Assembly: GCA_051867615.1 (NCBI GenBank)
Contig: JBJDYU010000050.1
Span: 1 to 44,841, forward strand
Length of the DNA: 44,841 nucleotides
Direction of reading: 5' to 3'
Source of the DNA: RGIG5472 sp051867615
Lineage (GTDB): Bacteria; Bacillota; Clostridia; Oscillospirales; Oscillospiraceae
Both the position numbers and the translations under genes were made by a program. The notes below the pieces were generated by a model. The model worked only from the letters and a program-made list of their open reading frames with translations. It was not told the origin of the DNA and did not search any database. Below are positions 16,489 through 23,759 of this stretch, in pieces (positions within the stretch are counted from its first letter, which is position 1; the number at the start of each line of letters is the position of its first letter).

Positions 16489-17799
16489 TCACTGCTCCTG
16501 CCTGCCCGCCAGGTCGTTGATGAACTGCTGGGCCGTCCGTCCGGAGAGCCCGCCGTGGCGCAGCTCCCACCTGTTGGCGGCGGCATACAGCTCCTCCCTG
16601 CCGCAGGTGACGCCCTGGCTCTCCGCCAGGCGCTCCACGATCTCCAGGAACTGCTCGTGGTTGGGGCTGGAGTAATTGATCTGCACGCCGAAACGGCTGG
16701 AGAGCGACAGCTTCTCCTCCACCGTGTCGGAGCGGTGCAGCTCCTGAGAATGCTGCATATCGCTGCGGTCGTTCCAGGTCTCCTTGATCAGGTGGCGGCG
16801 GTTGGAGGTGGCATAGATCAGGATGTTGTCCGGCCGGGTCTCCACGCCGCCCTCGATGACGGCCTTGAGGAATTTGTATTCCACCTCGTCCTCCTCAAAG
16901 GAGAGGTCGTCGATAAAGAGGATGAAGCGGTAGTTGCGGTTCTTGATCCGGGCGATCACGTCCGAGATGTCCCGAAACTGGTGCTTGTACAGCTCGATCA
17001 TCCGCAGGCCCCGGTCGTAGTACTCGTTGATCAGCGCCTTCACGCTGGAGGATTTGCCGGTGCCGCTGTCGCCGTAAAGCAGGACGTTGTTGGCGGGCGC
17101 ACCGCGCAAAAACGCCTCCGTATTGGCCCGCAGCTGCTGCTTTTGCAGCTCGTACCCCACCAGCTTATCCAGCGTGATGCCGTCTACGTTGTTGATGGGG
17201 CAGAAGTCGAGCCGCTCCTCTCCAATGCGCTTGATACGGAAGGCCCGGTTAAAGGCGAACACGCCCACGCCGTAGTCCCGGTAGTAGTCGGTGACGGCGC
17301 GGAACATCTCCTCGTCGTCCCCGGCGGCGGCGAGCTGCCTGCTGAGCCGGCGGATCTGGTCGCTGGCGTACTTGTTGTAGCGCCGCTCCTTCTTTGGGAT
17401 CGCCTGATAGTGGCAGAGGGTGGAGAAGCAGTCCACGCCCAGAGCCCGCTCCAGCGGGGCGAAGTCAAAGGAGAACAGCAGGCGGAACACCCGCAGGTCG
17501 TTTTTCGCCAGCCGGTTCACCGTTCCCTCGCTGGCGCCCACCCGCTCCGCGGTCAGCGTGAAGGAATTCTCATTGGTCATCAGCAGGTAGGTGAGGTAGT
17601 CCTGCCAGAGATTCTCGTCAAAACCGAACTCCGTGGCAAGATCCAGCAGGCGCTTTACCTCCCGGAAGCTCCTCTGGATCAGGACCTCCTTCGGCGCGTT
17701 CTCACGCGCCCAGTCCCGGTAGATCTCCGCGAGACGCAGCAGGATCGAGTCCTCCCCCAGATTGCTGTACAGCAGCAGCTTGGAAACCAGTGTGTGCAA
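16489..17799 (-). CDS. DUF815-type AAA ATP-binding protein
   Basis: A 436-residue ATPase of the DUF815 family; its cellular role is unknown to me. The N-terminal 200 residues are helical and without a recognised domain. The C-terminal half is a P-loop module with Walker A GDSGTGKS (243-250) and Walker B FILFIDDL (292-299). The start is a TTG at 17799 with GGGAGGG about 8 bases upstream; no better ATG is in frame nearby. It lies 21 bases after ilvD on the same strand, so it probably rides on the ilvBNCD transcript, although a link to amino-acid synthesis is not implied by the family. Confidence 0.85.
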   Translation of the reverse strand: MHTLVSKLLLYSNLGEDSILLRLAEIYRDWARENAPKEVLIQRSFREVKRLLDLATEFGFDENLWQDYLTYLLMTNENSFTLTAERVGASEGTVNRLAKNDLRVFRLLFSFDFAPLERALGVDCFSTLCHYQAIPKKERRYNKYASDQIRRLSRQLAAAGDDEEMFRAVTDYYRDYGVGVFAFNRAFRIKRIGEERLDFCPINNVDGITLDKLVGYELQKQQLRANTEAFLRGAPANNVLLYGDSGTGKSSSVKALINEYYDRGLRMIELYKHQFRDISDVIARIKNRNYRFILFIDDLSFEEDEVEYKFLKAVIEGGVETRPDNILIYATSNRRHLIKETWNDRSDMQHSQELHRSDTVEEKLSLSSRFGVQINYSSPNHEQFLEIVERLAESQGVTCGREELYAAANRWELRHGGLSGRTAQQFINDLAGRQEQ

Positions 17800-17820
17800 G
17801 ATGGATCCCTCCCATGTATG

Positions 17821-19485
17821 TTAGATCTTGAGGATCGCGCCCTCGTCCGCGGAGGACACCAGCTTGGCGTACCGCGCGAGATAGCCGGTGGTGACCTTGG
17901 GTTCCGGGCAGGTCCACGCCGCGCGGCGCTGCTCAAGCGTCTCCTCCGGCACCTCCAGCGTGATGCTGCGGCCGGGAATGTCGATGGAGATCATGTCCCC
18001 CTCCTCCACCAGGCAGATGGGGCCGCCGGAGGCTGCCTCCGGGCTGACGTGTCCGATGGACGCGCCGCGGGTCGCGCCGGAGAAGCGTCCGTCGGTGATC
18101 AGGGCCACGCTCTCGCCCAGACCCATGCCGCAGATGGCGGAGGTGGGATTGAGCATCTCCCGCATACCGGGGCCGCCCTTGGGGCCTTCATAGCGGATGA
18201 CCACCACGTCGCCGGGACGGATCTTTTTCGCATAGATGCTCTCGATGGCCGCGTCCTCCGAGTCAAAGACACGGGCGGGACCGCGGTGGCGCATCATCTC
18301 AGGCGCGACGGCGGACTGCTTCACGACGCAGCCCTTGGGCGCCAGATTGCCGAACAGAACGGCGATGCCGCCGGTGGCGGAATAGGGATCGTCCAGCGTG
18401 CGGATGATCTCGGGGTTCCGAATCTCCGCATTCGCGAGGTTTTCCTCCACCGTTTTGCCCGTGACCGTGATGAGCGACGTATCCAGCAGGCCGCGCCGCG
18501 TCAGCTCCTTCATCACCGCGTAAACGCCGCCGGCCCGGTCCAGGTCCTCCATGAAGGTGCTGCCTGCCGGGGCCAGATGGCAGAGGTTCGGCGTTTTTTC
18601 GCTGATCTCATTGGCCGCCCGCAGGTCGATCTGCACGCCGGCCTCGTGGGCGATGGCGGGCAGGTGCAGCATGGTGTTGGTGGAGCAGCCGAGGGCCATG
18701 TCCACGGTCTCCGCGTTGTGGAAGGCCGCGGCGGTCATGACGTCCCGGGCGCGGATGTTCCGCCGGATCAGCTCCATGATCTGCATACCGGTCTGCTTCG
18801 CCAGACGCAGCCGGGCGGAGTGGGGCGCCGGGATGGTGCCGTTGCCGGGCAGGGCCATGCCGATGGCCTCCGTCAGGCAGTTCATGGAGTTGGCGGTGTA
18901 CATACCGGAGCAGGACCCACAGGAGGGGCAGCAGTTCTCCTCGTACTCCTCCACGCCCGCCGCGTCCAGCTTTCCGGCGTGATACGCGCCCACCGCCTCG
19001 AACATATCGCTCAGGCAGGTGCGCCGCCCGTCCTTCAGATGGCCGGCCTCCATGGGGCCGCCGGAGCAGAAGATGGCGGGCAGGTTCAGCCGCGCCGCAG
19101 CCATGAGCAGGCCCGGCACGTTCTTGTCGCAGTTGGGCACCATCACAAGGCCGTCAAACTGGTGGGCCATGGCCAGCGCCTCCGTGGAGTCGGCGATCAG
19201 GTCCCGGGTGACCAGAGAGTACTTCATGCCGATGTGGCCCATGGCGATGCCGTCGCACACGGCGATGGCAGGCACCTCCACCGGCGTGCCGCCGGCCATG
19301 CGCACGCCCACCTTCACGGCCTCCACGATCTTATCCAGATTCATATGGCCCGGGACGATCTCGTTGAAGGAACTGACCACGCCCACCAGCGGACGCTCCA
19401 TCTCCTCCTTCGTGAAGCCCAGCGCATATAACAGGCTGCGGTTGGGAGCCCGTTCGACCCCCTTTTTGATATTGTCTGAACGCAT
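17821..19485 (-). CDS. ilvD: Dihydroxy-acid dehydratase
   Basis: Iron-sulfur enzyme that dehydrates 2,3-dihydroxy-isovalerate or -methylvalerate to the keto acids of Val/Leu and Ile. At 554 residues it has the usual length. Cluster and metal residues are visible in NCDKNVPG and in CCPSCGSCSGMY, and the C-terminal DGRFSGATRG is conserved. The start at 19485 is selected because GGAGG sits 8 bases upstream; the ATG at 19503 lies upstream of that site. It follows ilvC after 78 bases that include a stable hairpin and precedes the DUF815 gene. Confidence 0.97.
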   Translation of the reverse strand: MRSDNIKKGVERAPNRSLLYALGFTKEEMERPLVGVVSSFNEIVPGHMNLDKIVEAVKVGVRMAGGTPVEVPAIAVCDGIAMGHIGMKYSLVTRDLIADSTEALAMAHQFDGLVMVPNCDKNVPGLLMAAARLNLPAIFCSGGPMEAGHLKDGRRTCLSDMFEAVGAYHAGKLDAAGVEEYEENCCPSCGSCSGMYTANSMNCLTEAIGMALPGNGTIPAPHSARLRLAKQTGMQIMELIRRNIRARDVMTAAAFHNAETVDMALGCSTNTMLHLPAIAHEAGVQIDLRAANEISEKTPNLCHLAPAGSTFMEDLDRAGGVYAVMKELTRRGLLDTSLITVTGKTVEENLANAEIRNPEIIRTLDDPYSATGGIAVLFGNLAPKGCVVKQSAVAPEMMRHRGPARVFDSEDAAIESIYAKKIRPGDVVVIRYEGPKGGPGMREMLNPTSAICGMGLGESVALITDGRFSGATRGASIGHVSPEAASGGPICLVEEGDMISIDIPGRSITLEVPEETLEQRRAAWTCPEPKVTTGYLARYAKLVSSADEGAILKI

Positions 19486-19513
19486 GGCGTCAACCTCCAT
19501 CATAACTCAGGCT

Positions 19514-19538
19514 GCCGGGGCGGAGAATCCGCCCCGGC
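19514..19538 (-). other. Stable hairpin between ilvC and ilvD
   Basis: Perfect 11-bp GC-rich arms (19514-19524 and 19528-19538) with a 3-base loop, without a following T run. It is therefore more likely an mRNA-stabilising or processing element, or a weak attenuator, than a terminator. Confidence 0.7.
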
Positions 19539-19563
19539 GCCGAAATCGCTGTATATGTACGCT

Positions 19564-20583
19564 TTAGTTGGACGCGGTGTCCAGATCGGCGTCGTTCTTC
19601 CAGAGCATCTGCTCGCGCAGCTCCTTGCCCACAACCTCCATCTGGTGGCGCGCCAGCTGCTCTCTTCTGGAATTGAAGTAGCAGCGGCCGTTCTTGTTCT
19701 CCGCGATCCACTTGCCGGCGAAGGTGCCATCCTGAATGTCAGAGAGGACGGCCTTCATGTTGGCCTTGGTCTGCTCATAGGGCAGCACCCGGGGACCGGA
19801 GACATATTCGCCGTACTCGGCGGTGTCGGAAATGGAGTAGTTCATAGCGGCGATACCGCCCTTGTTGATCAGGTCCACGATGAGCTTCATCTCATGGATG
19901 CACTCAAAATAGGCGTTCTCAGGCTCATAGCCGGCTTCCACCAGAGTCTCAAAGCCGCAGCGCATGAGCTCCACCAGACCGCCGCACAGGACGCACTGCT
20001 CGCCGAAGAGGTCGGTCTCGGTCTCGTCGTGCATGGTGGTCTCCATGATGCCGGCGCGGGCGCCGCCGATACCGGCGATGTAGGCCAGAGCGATGTCATG
20101 GGCCTTGCCGGTGGCGTCCTGCTCCACGGCCACCAGGCAGGGCACGCCCTTGCCGGCGACATACTGGCTGCGGACGGTGTGGCCGGGGCCCTTGGGCGCC
20201 GCCATGAACACGTCCACGTCCGCGGGAGGCACGATCTGCTTGTAGCGGATGTTGAAGCCGTGAGCGAAAGCGATGGCGTTGCCGGCGCTCAGGTTGGGGG
20301 CGATGTGCTGCTTATAGACGTCGGCGGCCACTTCGTCGTTCACCAGGATCATGATGATGTCGGCCTGCTTCGCGGCCTCGGCGATCTCCGCCACCTTCAG
20401 GCCGTTGCGCTCCGCCTCGGCCCAGTGACGGCTGCCCTTGCGCAGGCCCACGGTCACGTCGCAGCCGGAGTCCTTCAGGTTCAGCGCGTGGGCGTGGCCC
20501 TGAGAGCCGTAGCCGATGATGGCGATCTTCTTGCCGTCGAGCTTGTTGAGGTCACAGTCCTTCTCATAATACATTTTTGCCAT
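19564..20583 (-). CDS. ilvC: Ketol-acid reductoisomerase (class I)
   Basis: NADPH- and Mg-dependent enzyme converting acetolactate or acetohydroxybutyrate into dihydroxy acids. The 339-residue length is that of class I enzymes. The N-terminal Rossmann fold carries GYGSQGHAHALNL (about 25-37) and the C-terminal knotted domain follows. The ATG at 20583 follows AGGAGAG and lies inside the last codons of ilvN (20-base overlap), so the two are coupled. It is the third gene of ilvBNCD. Confidence 0.97.
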   Translation of the reverse strand: MAKMYYEKDCDLNKLDGKKIAIIGYGSQGHAHALNLKDSGCDVTVGLRKGSRHWAEAERNGLKVAEIAEAAKQADIIMILVNDEVAADVYKQHIAPNLSAGNAIAFAHGFNIRYKQIVPPADVDVFMAAPKGPGHTVRSQYVAGKGVPCLVAVEQDATGKAHDIALAYIAGIGGARAGIMETTMHDETETDLFGEQCVLCGGLVELMRCGFETLVEAGYEPENAYFECIHEMKLIVDLINKGGIAAMNYSISDTAEYGEYVSGPRVLPYEQTKANMKAVLSDIQDGTFAGKWIAENKNGRCYFNSRREQLARHQMEVVGKELREQMLWKNDADLDTASN

Positions 20584-21121
20584 AATTGAACTCTCCTTTT
20601 TCCTTCGATTCATCATTAATGGTTGTAATGCCACGTTCCAGTGCCACGATACCCGTGCGCACCAGTTCGAGTATACCGAATTCCTTCAGCAGGTTTTCAA
20701 TGGCGTCCGCCTTGCCTTCCTCGCCGATGATGGCCAGCGTCAGGCTCTTGAGGGACACGTCGATGATGGACGCGCGGAAGATATTGGCGATCTGCATCAC
20801 CTCGTTGCGCGTCTCGCCCGTGGTGGCCCGCACCTTGATGAGCACCAGCTCCCGGCGCAGCGCCTGGTCGCTGAGCAGGTCCACGGAATGCACCGCGATC
20901 ATCTTCCGCAGCTGGTTGCACAGCAGCTCCACCATGTCCCGGTCGGCCATGACCTCGATGGTCATGCGGGAAACCCTGCGGTCGTCCGTGGGGCCCACGG
21001 CCAGAGATTCAATATTAAAGCCCTTGCGGGAAAACAGGCGGGAAACCTGAGACAGAACACCCGCCTCATTGTCCACCAGGACCGCCAGCGTACACAGCCT
21101 CATCTCATTCTTATCGCTCAT
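20564..21121 (-). CDS. ilvN: Acetolactate synthase small (regulatory) subunit
   Basis: Regulatory partner of IlvB that usually confers valine feedback inhibition. The 185-residue protein has the N-terminal ACT domain (LAVLVDNEAGVLSQVSRLF, about 9-27) and the conserved C-terminal ALS domain. Of two adjacent ATGs, 21121 is preferred because GAGG is 7 bases upstream, but 21124 is possible. The ribosome site lies across the ilvB stop codon (gap 11 bases), and the 3' end overlaps ilvC. Confidence 0.95.
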   Translation of the reverse strand: MSDKNEMRLCTLAVLVDNEAGVLSQVSRLFSRKGFNIESLAVGPTDDRRVSRMTIEVMADRDMVELLCNQLRKMIAVHSVDLLSDQALRRELVLIKVRATTGETRNEVMQIANIFRASIIDVSLKSLTLAIIGEEGKADAIENLLKEFGILELVRTGIVALERGITTINDESKEKGEFNYGKNVL

Positions 21122-21132
21122 CATCGCACCTC

Positions 21133-22839
21133 TCAGCACAGCACAAACTCGGTGATCCGGTCTCCGCCCTTCACCATGGGGTGGACCATCTCATCCTGAT
21201 CGATGGCGCAGTCGATCACATACCCGTGGCCCCACGCAAGCGCCTCTTTCAGCGTCTCCTCCAGCTCCGCCACGTTGGTGACGCGCCGGCCGCGCAGGCC
21301 GTAAGCCTCCGCCAGCCTCACGAAATCCGGGCCGCGGTCCAGCGTGGTCTGCTGATAGTTCTTGTCATAGATCAGCGTCTGCCACTGGCGGACCATGCCC
21401 AGAGCGTTGTTGTTGAAAATAAAGGTAATGACCGGCAGGTCATAGTACTGCTCCGTGCCCAGCTCGTTGCAGTTCATGCGGAAGCAGCCGTCGCCGGTGA
21501 TGTGGACCACCGTCTTGTCCGGATTGCCCGCCTTGGCGCCCAGCGCGGCGCCGAGGCCGAAGCCCATGGTGCCGAAGCCGCCGGAGGTGATGAGCTGACC
21601 GGGATAGTCAAAGTGGAAGTGCTGGATGGCCCACATCTGATGCTGGCCCACGTCCGTAGCCACAATGGTATCCTGCGGCGCGATGCGGGCGATGGTCTCC
21701 AGAATCTGCTTCGGGGTCAGGGTCTCGCCGCCCTCGTCATACTCCGTTTCCGTGGGGAAGGAGAAGACGTATTTCTTCCATTCGGGGTTCTGCTTCTGCG
21801 CCACCCGCTGGTTCAGCAGCTCCAGCACACGCTTGGCGTCCCCGATGATGTGATGGTCCGTTTTCACATTTTTGTTGATCTCGGCGCGGTCGATATCGAT
21901 CTGGACGATCTTGGCCTGGCTGGCAAAGCTCTTGGGGTCCAGCGCCACGCGGTCAGAGAAACGGCAGCCCACGGCGATGAGCAGATCGCAGCCGTCGCAG
22001 GCCATGTTGGAGGCCTGAGAGCCGTGCATACCGATCATGCCGGTGGTCAGGGGATTGCGGCCCTTGAAGCCGCCGCCGCCCATGACGGTGATGGCCACCG
22101 GCGCGTCAATCCGCATGGCGAACTCCAAAAACTCCTCGGAGGCCCGGCTGATGACCACGCCGCCGCCGCAGATCAGCAGGGGCCGTTTGGACTCGGCGAT
22201 CATATCCACCAGCCGGTCCAGATCCTCGCTGTCCGGCTCCGGGGTCTTGAAGTCCCGGCTGGAGCGCTGCATCAGCGCCTGCAGGTGGCCGTGGTGGGAA
22301 TGCTCCTCCCGCGGGAGGTAGGTGTAGTCCGCCGTCTCCGCCGTCACGTTCTTGACGATGTCGATCAGCACCGGGCCGGGACGGCCGCTGCGGGCGGTGG
22401 CAAACGCCTCCCGCACGGTGTCCGCCAGCTTGTTGACATCCCTGACAAAATAAGTACACTTGGTGATCGGCATGGTGATGCCCGTGATGTCCACCTCCTG
22501 GAAGGAGTCCTTTCCGATCAGCGGCTCCGTGACGTTGCAGGTGATGAACACCACCGGGGAGGAATCCATATAGGCCGTGGCGATGCCCGTGGTCAGGTTG
22601 GTGGCGCCGGGGCCGGAGGTGGCCAGGCAGACGCCCACCTTGCCGGTGCTGCGGGCGTATCCGTCCGCCGCGTGGGCGGCGCCCTGCTCATGGGCCGTCA
22701 GGTAGTGCGTGATCCGGCCCTCATAGTCCTTCAGCGCATCGTAGATATTCAGAATGGTCCCGCCGGGATAGCCAAAAACCACATCCACGTCCTGCTCCAG
22801 CAGGCATTCCCACAGTATTTTCGAACCAGTCATTTCCAT
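21133..22839 (-). CDS. ilvB: Acetolactate synthase large (catalytic) subunit
   Basis: Thiamine-diphosphate enzyme that commits pyruvate (or pyruvate plus 2-oxobutyrate) to Val/Leu/Ile synthesis. The 568-residue protein has the catalytic Glu in HEQGAAHAADGYAR (about 51), FAD-domain sequence in the middle, and the TPP/Mg motif from GDGCF to NNNALG (about 455-485). The ATG at 22839 has AAAGGATGG upstream. It is the first structural gene of ilvBNCD and lies only 32 bases after a strong intrinsic terminator, so expression depends on read-through of that terminator. Confidence 0.97.
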   Translation of the reverse strand: MEMTGSKILWECLLEQDVDVVFGYPGGTILNIYDALKDYEGRITHYLTAHEQGAAHAADGYARSTGKVGVCLATSGPGATNLTTGIATAYMDSSPVVFITCNVTEPLIGKDSFQEVDITGITMPITKCTYFVRDVNKLADTVREAFATARSGRPGPVLIDIVKNVTAETADYTYLPREEHSHHGHLQALMQRSSRDFKTPEPDSEDLDRLVDMIAESKRPLLICGGGVVISRASEEFLEFAMRIDAPVAITVMGGGGFKGRNPLTTGMIGMHGSQASNMACDGCDLLIAVGCRFSDRVALDPKSFASQAKIVQIDIDRAEINKNVKTDHHIIGDAKRVLELLNQRVAQKQNPEWKKYVFSFPTETEYDEGGETLTPKQILETIARIAPQDTIVATDVGQHQMWAIQHFHFDYPGQLITSGGFGTMGFGLGAALGAKAGNPDKTVVHITGDGCFRMNCNELGTEQYYDLPVITFIFNNNALGMVRQWQTLIYDKNYQQTTLDRGPDFVRLAEAYGLRGRRVTNVAELEETLKEALAWGHGYVIDCAIDQDEMVHPMVKGGDRITEFVLC

Positions 22840-22871
22840 GATCTGCGATCCATCCTTTGCTATAGATAGTA

Positions 22872-22915
22872 TAAAAATCAGGTCCTACAGTCTGAAAGCC
22901 AGACCATAGGACCTG
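22872..22915 (-). terminator. Attenuator terminator upstream of ilvB
   Basis: Minus-strand hairpin with a perfect 9-bp outer stem (22879-22887 with 22907-22915), a 5-bp inner stem (22890-22894 with 22900-22904), and then ATTTTTA (22872-22878). It lies between the leader peptide and ilvB, which is the position of a transcription attenuator. Confidence 0.9.
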
Positions 22916-23018
22916 AATCATCACACATTCACTTCGTCCCGGCTTCCGTTTTGCTTCGCTCAGCTCTTTTGGAAAGCCGTTTTCCGATCCGCGGCGGACG
23001 AATATGTTTGATTGCAGT

Positions 23019-23111
23019 TTATGGCAGCGCTTTCAGGACGCAGGGGCTATACAGTCGTACGCCCAGAATCAGCAGGCTGATCATAATGACTACTGCAATC
23101 AGAATCAACAT
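23019..23111 (-). CDS. ilv operon leader peptide, Leu/Ile/Val-rich
   Basis: A 30-codon reading frame starting ATG TTG ATT CTG ATT and ending TAA. It encodes 8 Leu, 5 Ile and 4 Val, 17 of 30 residues, with runs such as LILIAVVIMI and LLIL. It lies downstream of a good promoter and upstream of the attenuator terminator of ilvBNCD. The ribosome site is weak (ATAGGT, about 10 bases upstream). The expected role is to stall the ribosome when charged branched-chain tRNAs are scarce. The alternative, a small membrane peptide that happens to be hydrophobic, is less likely given its position and the complementary bases flanking it. Confidence 0.75.
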   Translation of the reverse strand: MLILIAVVIMISLLILGVRLYSPCVLKALP

Positions 23112-23174
23112 AGAACTTGTACCTATCCCGTGTTCGAGTTATTCCGCGTGTTTCATGTCGGACTTAGTGGTTTC

Positions 23175-23204
23175 AGTCTATCTCTTTTTCCGCCGCGCTG
23201 TCAA
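23175..23204 (-). promoter_or_regulatory. ilvBNCD promoter
   Basis: Minus-strand consensus TTGACA (23199-23204), an 18-base spacer and TAGACT (23175-23180). Transcription would start near 23168, about 57 bases before the leader peptide. It is divergent from the leu promoter, with about 160 bases between the two -35 boxes. Confidence 0.7.
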
Positions 23205-23364
23205 TGGGAATATTGCTAAAAATGCTCACATCTTTTCCCGCTTTCCATGGCAAATATATGCAAAGCGCTCCGCTTTCGCCGCGGCGCCGTGGGCAACTTT
23301 CACGTCAGAGGGCGGCCCGAAGCTGCAAAAATCTGGGGAAAACGTGAAATTTACCCGGAGGGGA

Positions 23365-23393
23365 TTGACAAAATTCTTTTCTTCTTGTAAAGT
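23365..23393 (+). promoter_or_regulatory. leuACDB promoter
   Basis: TTGACA (23365-23370), a 17-base spacer and TAAAGT (23388-23393). Transcription should start near 23400, at the head of the T-box leader. Confidence 0.8.
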
Positions 23394-23399
23394 AGCAAA

Positions 23400-23700
23400 C
23401 AATATAGCACCGAAATACGATGACAGGGAAAAAGTCTCCTTGGGATGCTTCAGAGAGTTGCCGGGCGCTGCGAGGCAATGCGGAAAGAGGAGACGTCACT
23501 GGCCCTTGAGTAGTTCCGCTGAACCGGCCTGCGGCCCCTTAGGCGGAAACGGGTTTCCTCACCGTTACCAAAGAGGCGGGATTCACGCAGCGAAAGGCTG
23601 CGTCGATGCCGGAAGTGGGCAGAGATCTGTCAACAGGAGTGGTACCGCGGAAGTTTGGGCTTTCGTCTCTTAAAAAAGAGACGGGAGCCTTTTTATTTTT
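23400..23700 (+). promoter_or_regulatory. T-box leader of the leu operon, probable tRNA-Leu sensor
   Basis: Classic T-box riboswitch. Stem I pairs GTCTCC with GGAGAC; the conserved AGAGAG (near 23454) and GCTG (near 23467) lie in its upper part. The specifier region is followed by CCCTTGAG (23503-23510). Placing the codon six bases before GAG gives CTG at 23499-23501, a leucine codon followed by G. The T-box sequence GTGGTACCGCGG is at 23639-23650; its TGGT can pair with an uncharged ACCA end, as leucine tRNA has. The leader ends in a terminator (23658-23700). Uncharged tRNA-Leu should favour read-through into leuA. The specifier assignment is inference; the T-box itself is certain. Confidence 0.93.
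23658..23700 (+). terminator. T-box-controlled terminator
   Basis: Stem GGCT..CGTCTC (from 23658) pairs with GAGACG..AGCC (to 23689) around a short A-rich loop, followed by TTTTTATTTTT. It competes with the antiterminator formed by the T-box sequence just upstream. Confidence 0.93.
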
Positions 23701-23759
23701 CCCGCGGGCCTTACAGCAGAAATAAAGATGGCCAAAGGGCCGCACAGGAGGAGATTCTT

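Larger units (their letters stand above)
22872..23168 (-). promoter_or_regulatory. ilvBNCD leader: predicted ribosome-mediated attenuator
   Basis: Transcribed leader from the predicted start near 23168 to the terminator. It contains a 30-codon branched-chain-rich peptide gene (23019-23111). A perfect 10-bp complement joins leader bases 23092-23101 and the ten bases right after the leader stop (23009-23018). A middle stem pairs 22996-23002 with 22933-22939 and 22971-22979 with 22940-22948, and the terminator follows. The 3' arm 22940-22948 could also pair (one G-U) with GGCTTTC in the terminator, giving a possible antiterminator. The design matches classical attenuation; the exact switch is inference. 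No T-box sequence is seen on this strand. Confidence 0.75.

Noticed and set aside
16474..19431. A 985-codon plus-strand frame opposite the DUF815 gene and ilvD
   Set aside because: Antisense shadow; no ribosome site, promoter or recognisable protein.
21181..22869. A 562-codon plus-strand frame opposite ilvB
   Set aside because: Antisense shadow of a complete, motif-perfect ilvB.
22951..23673. A plus-strand frame of 240 codons through the ilv/leu control region
   Set aside because: It crosses the leu promoter and the T-box leader, and its composition and content are non-coding.
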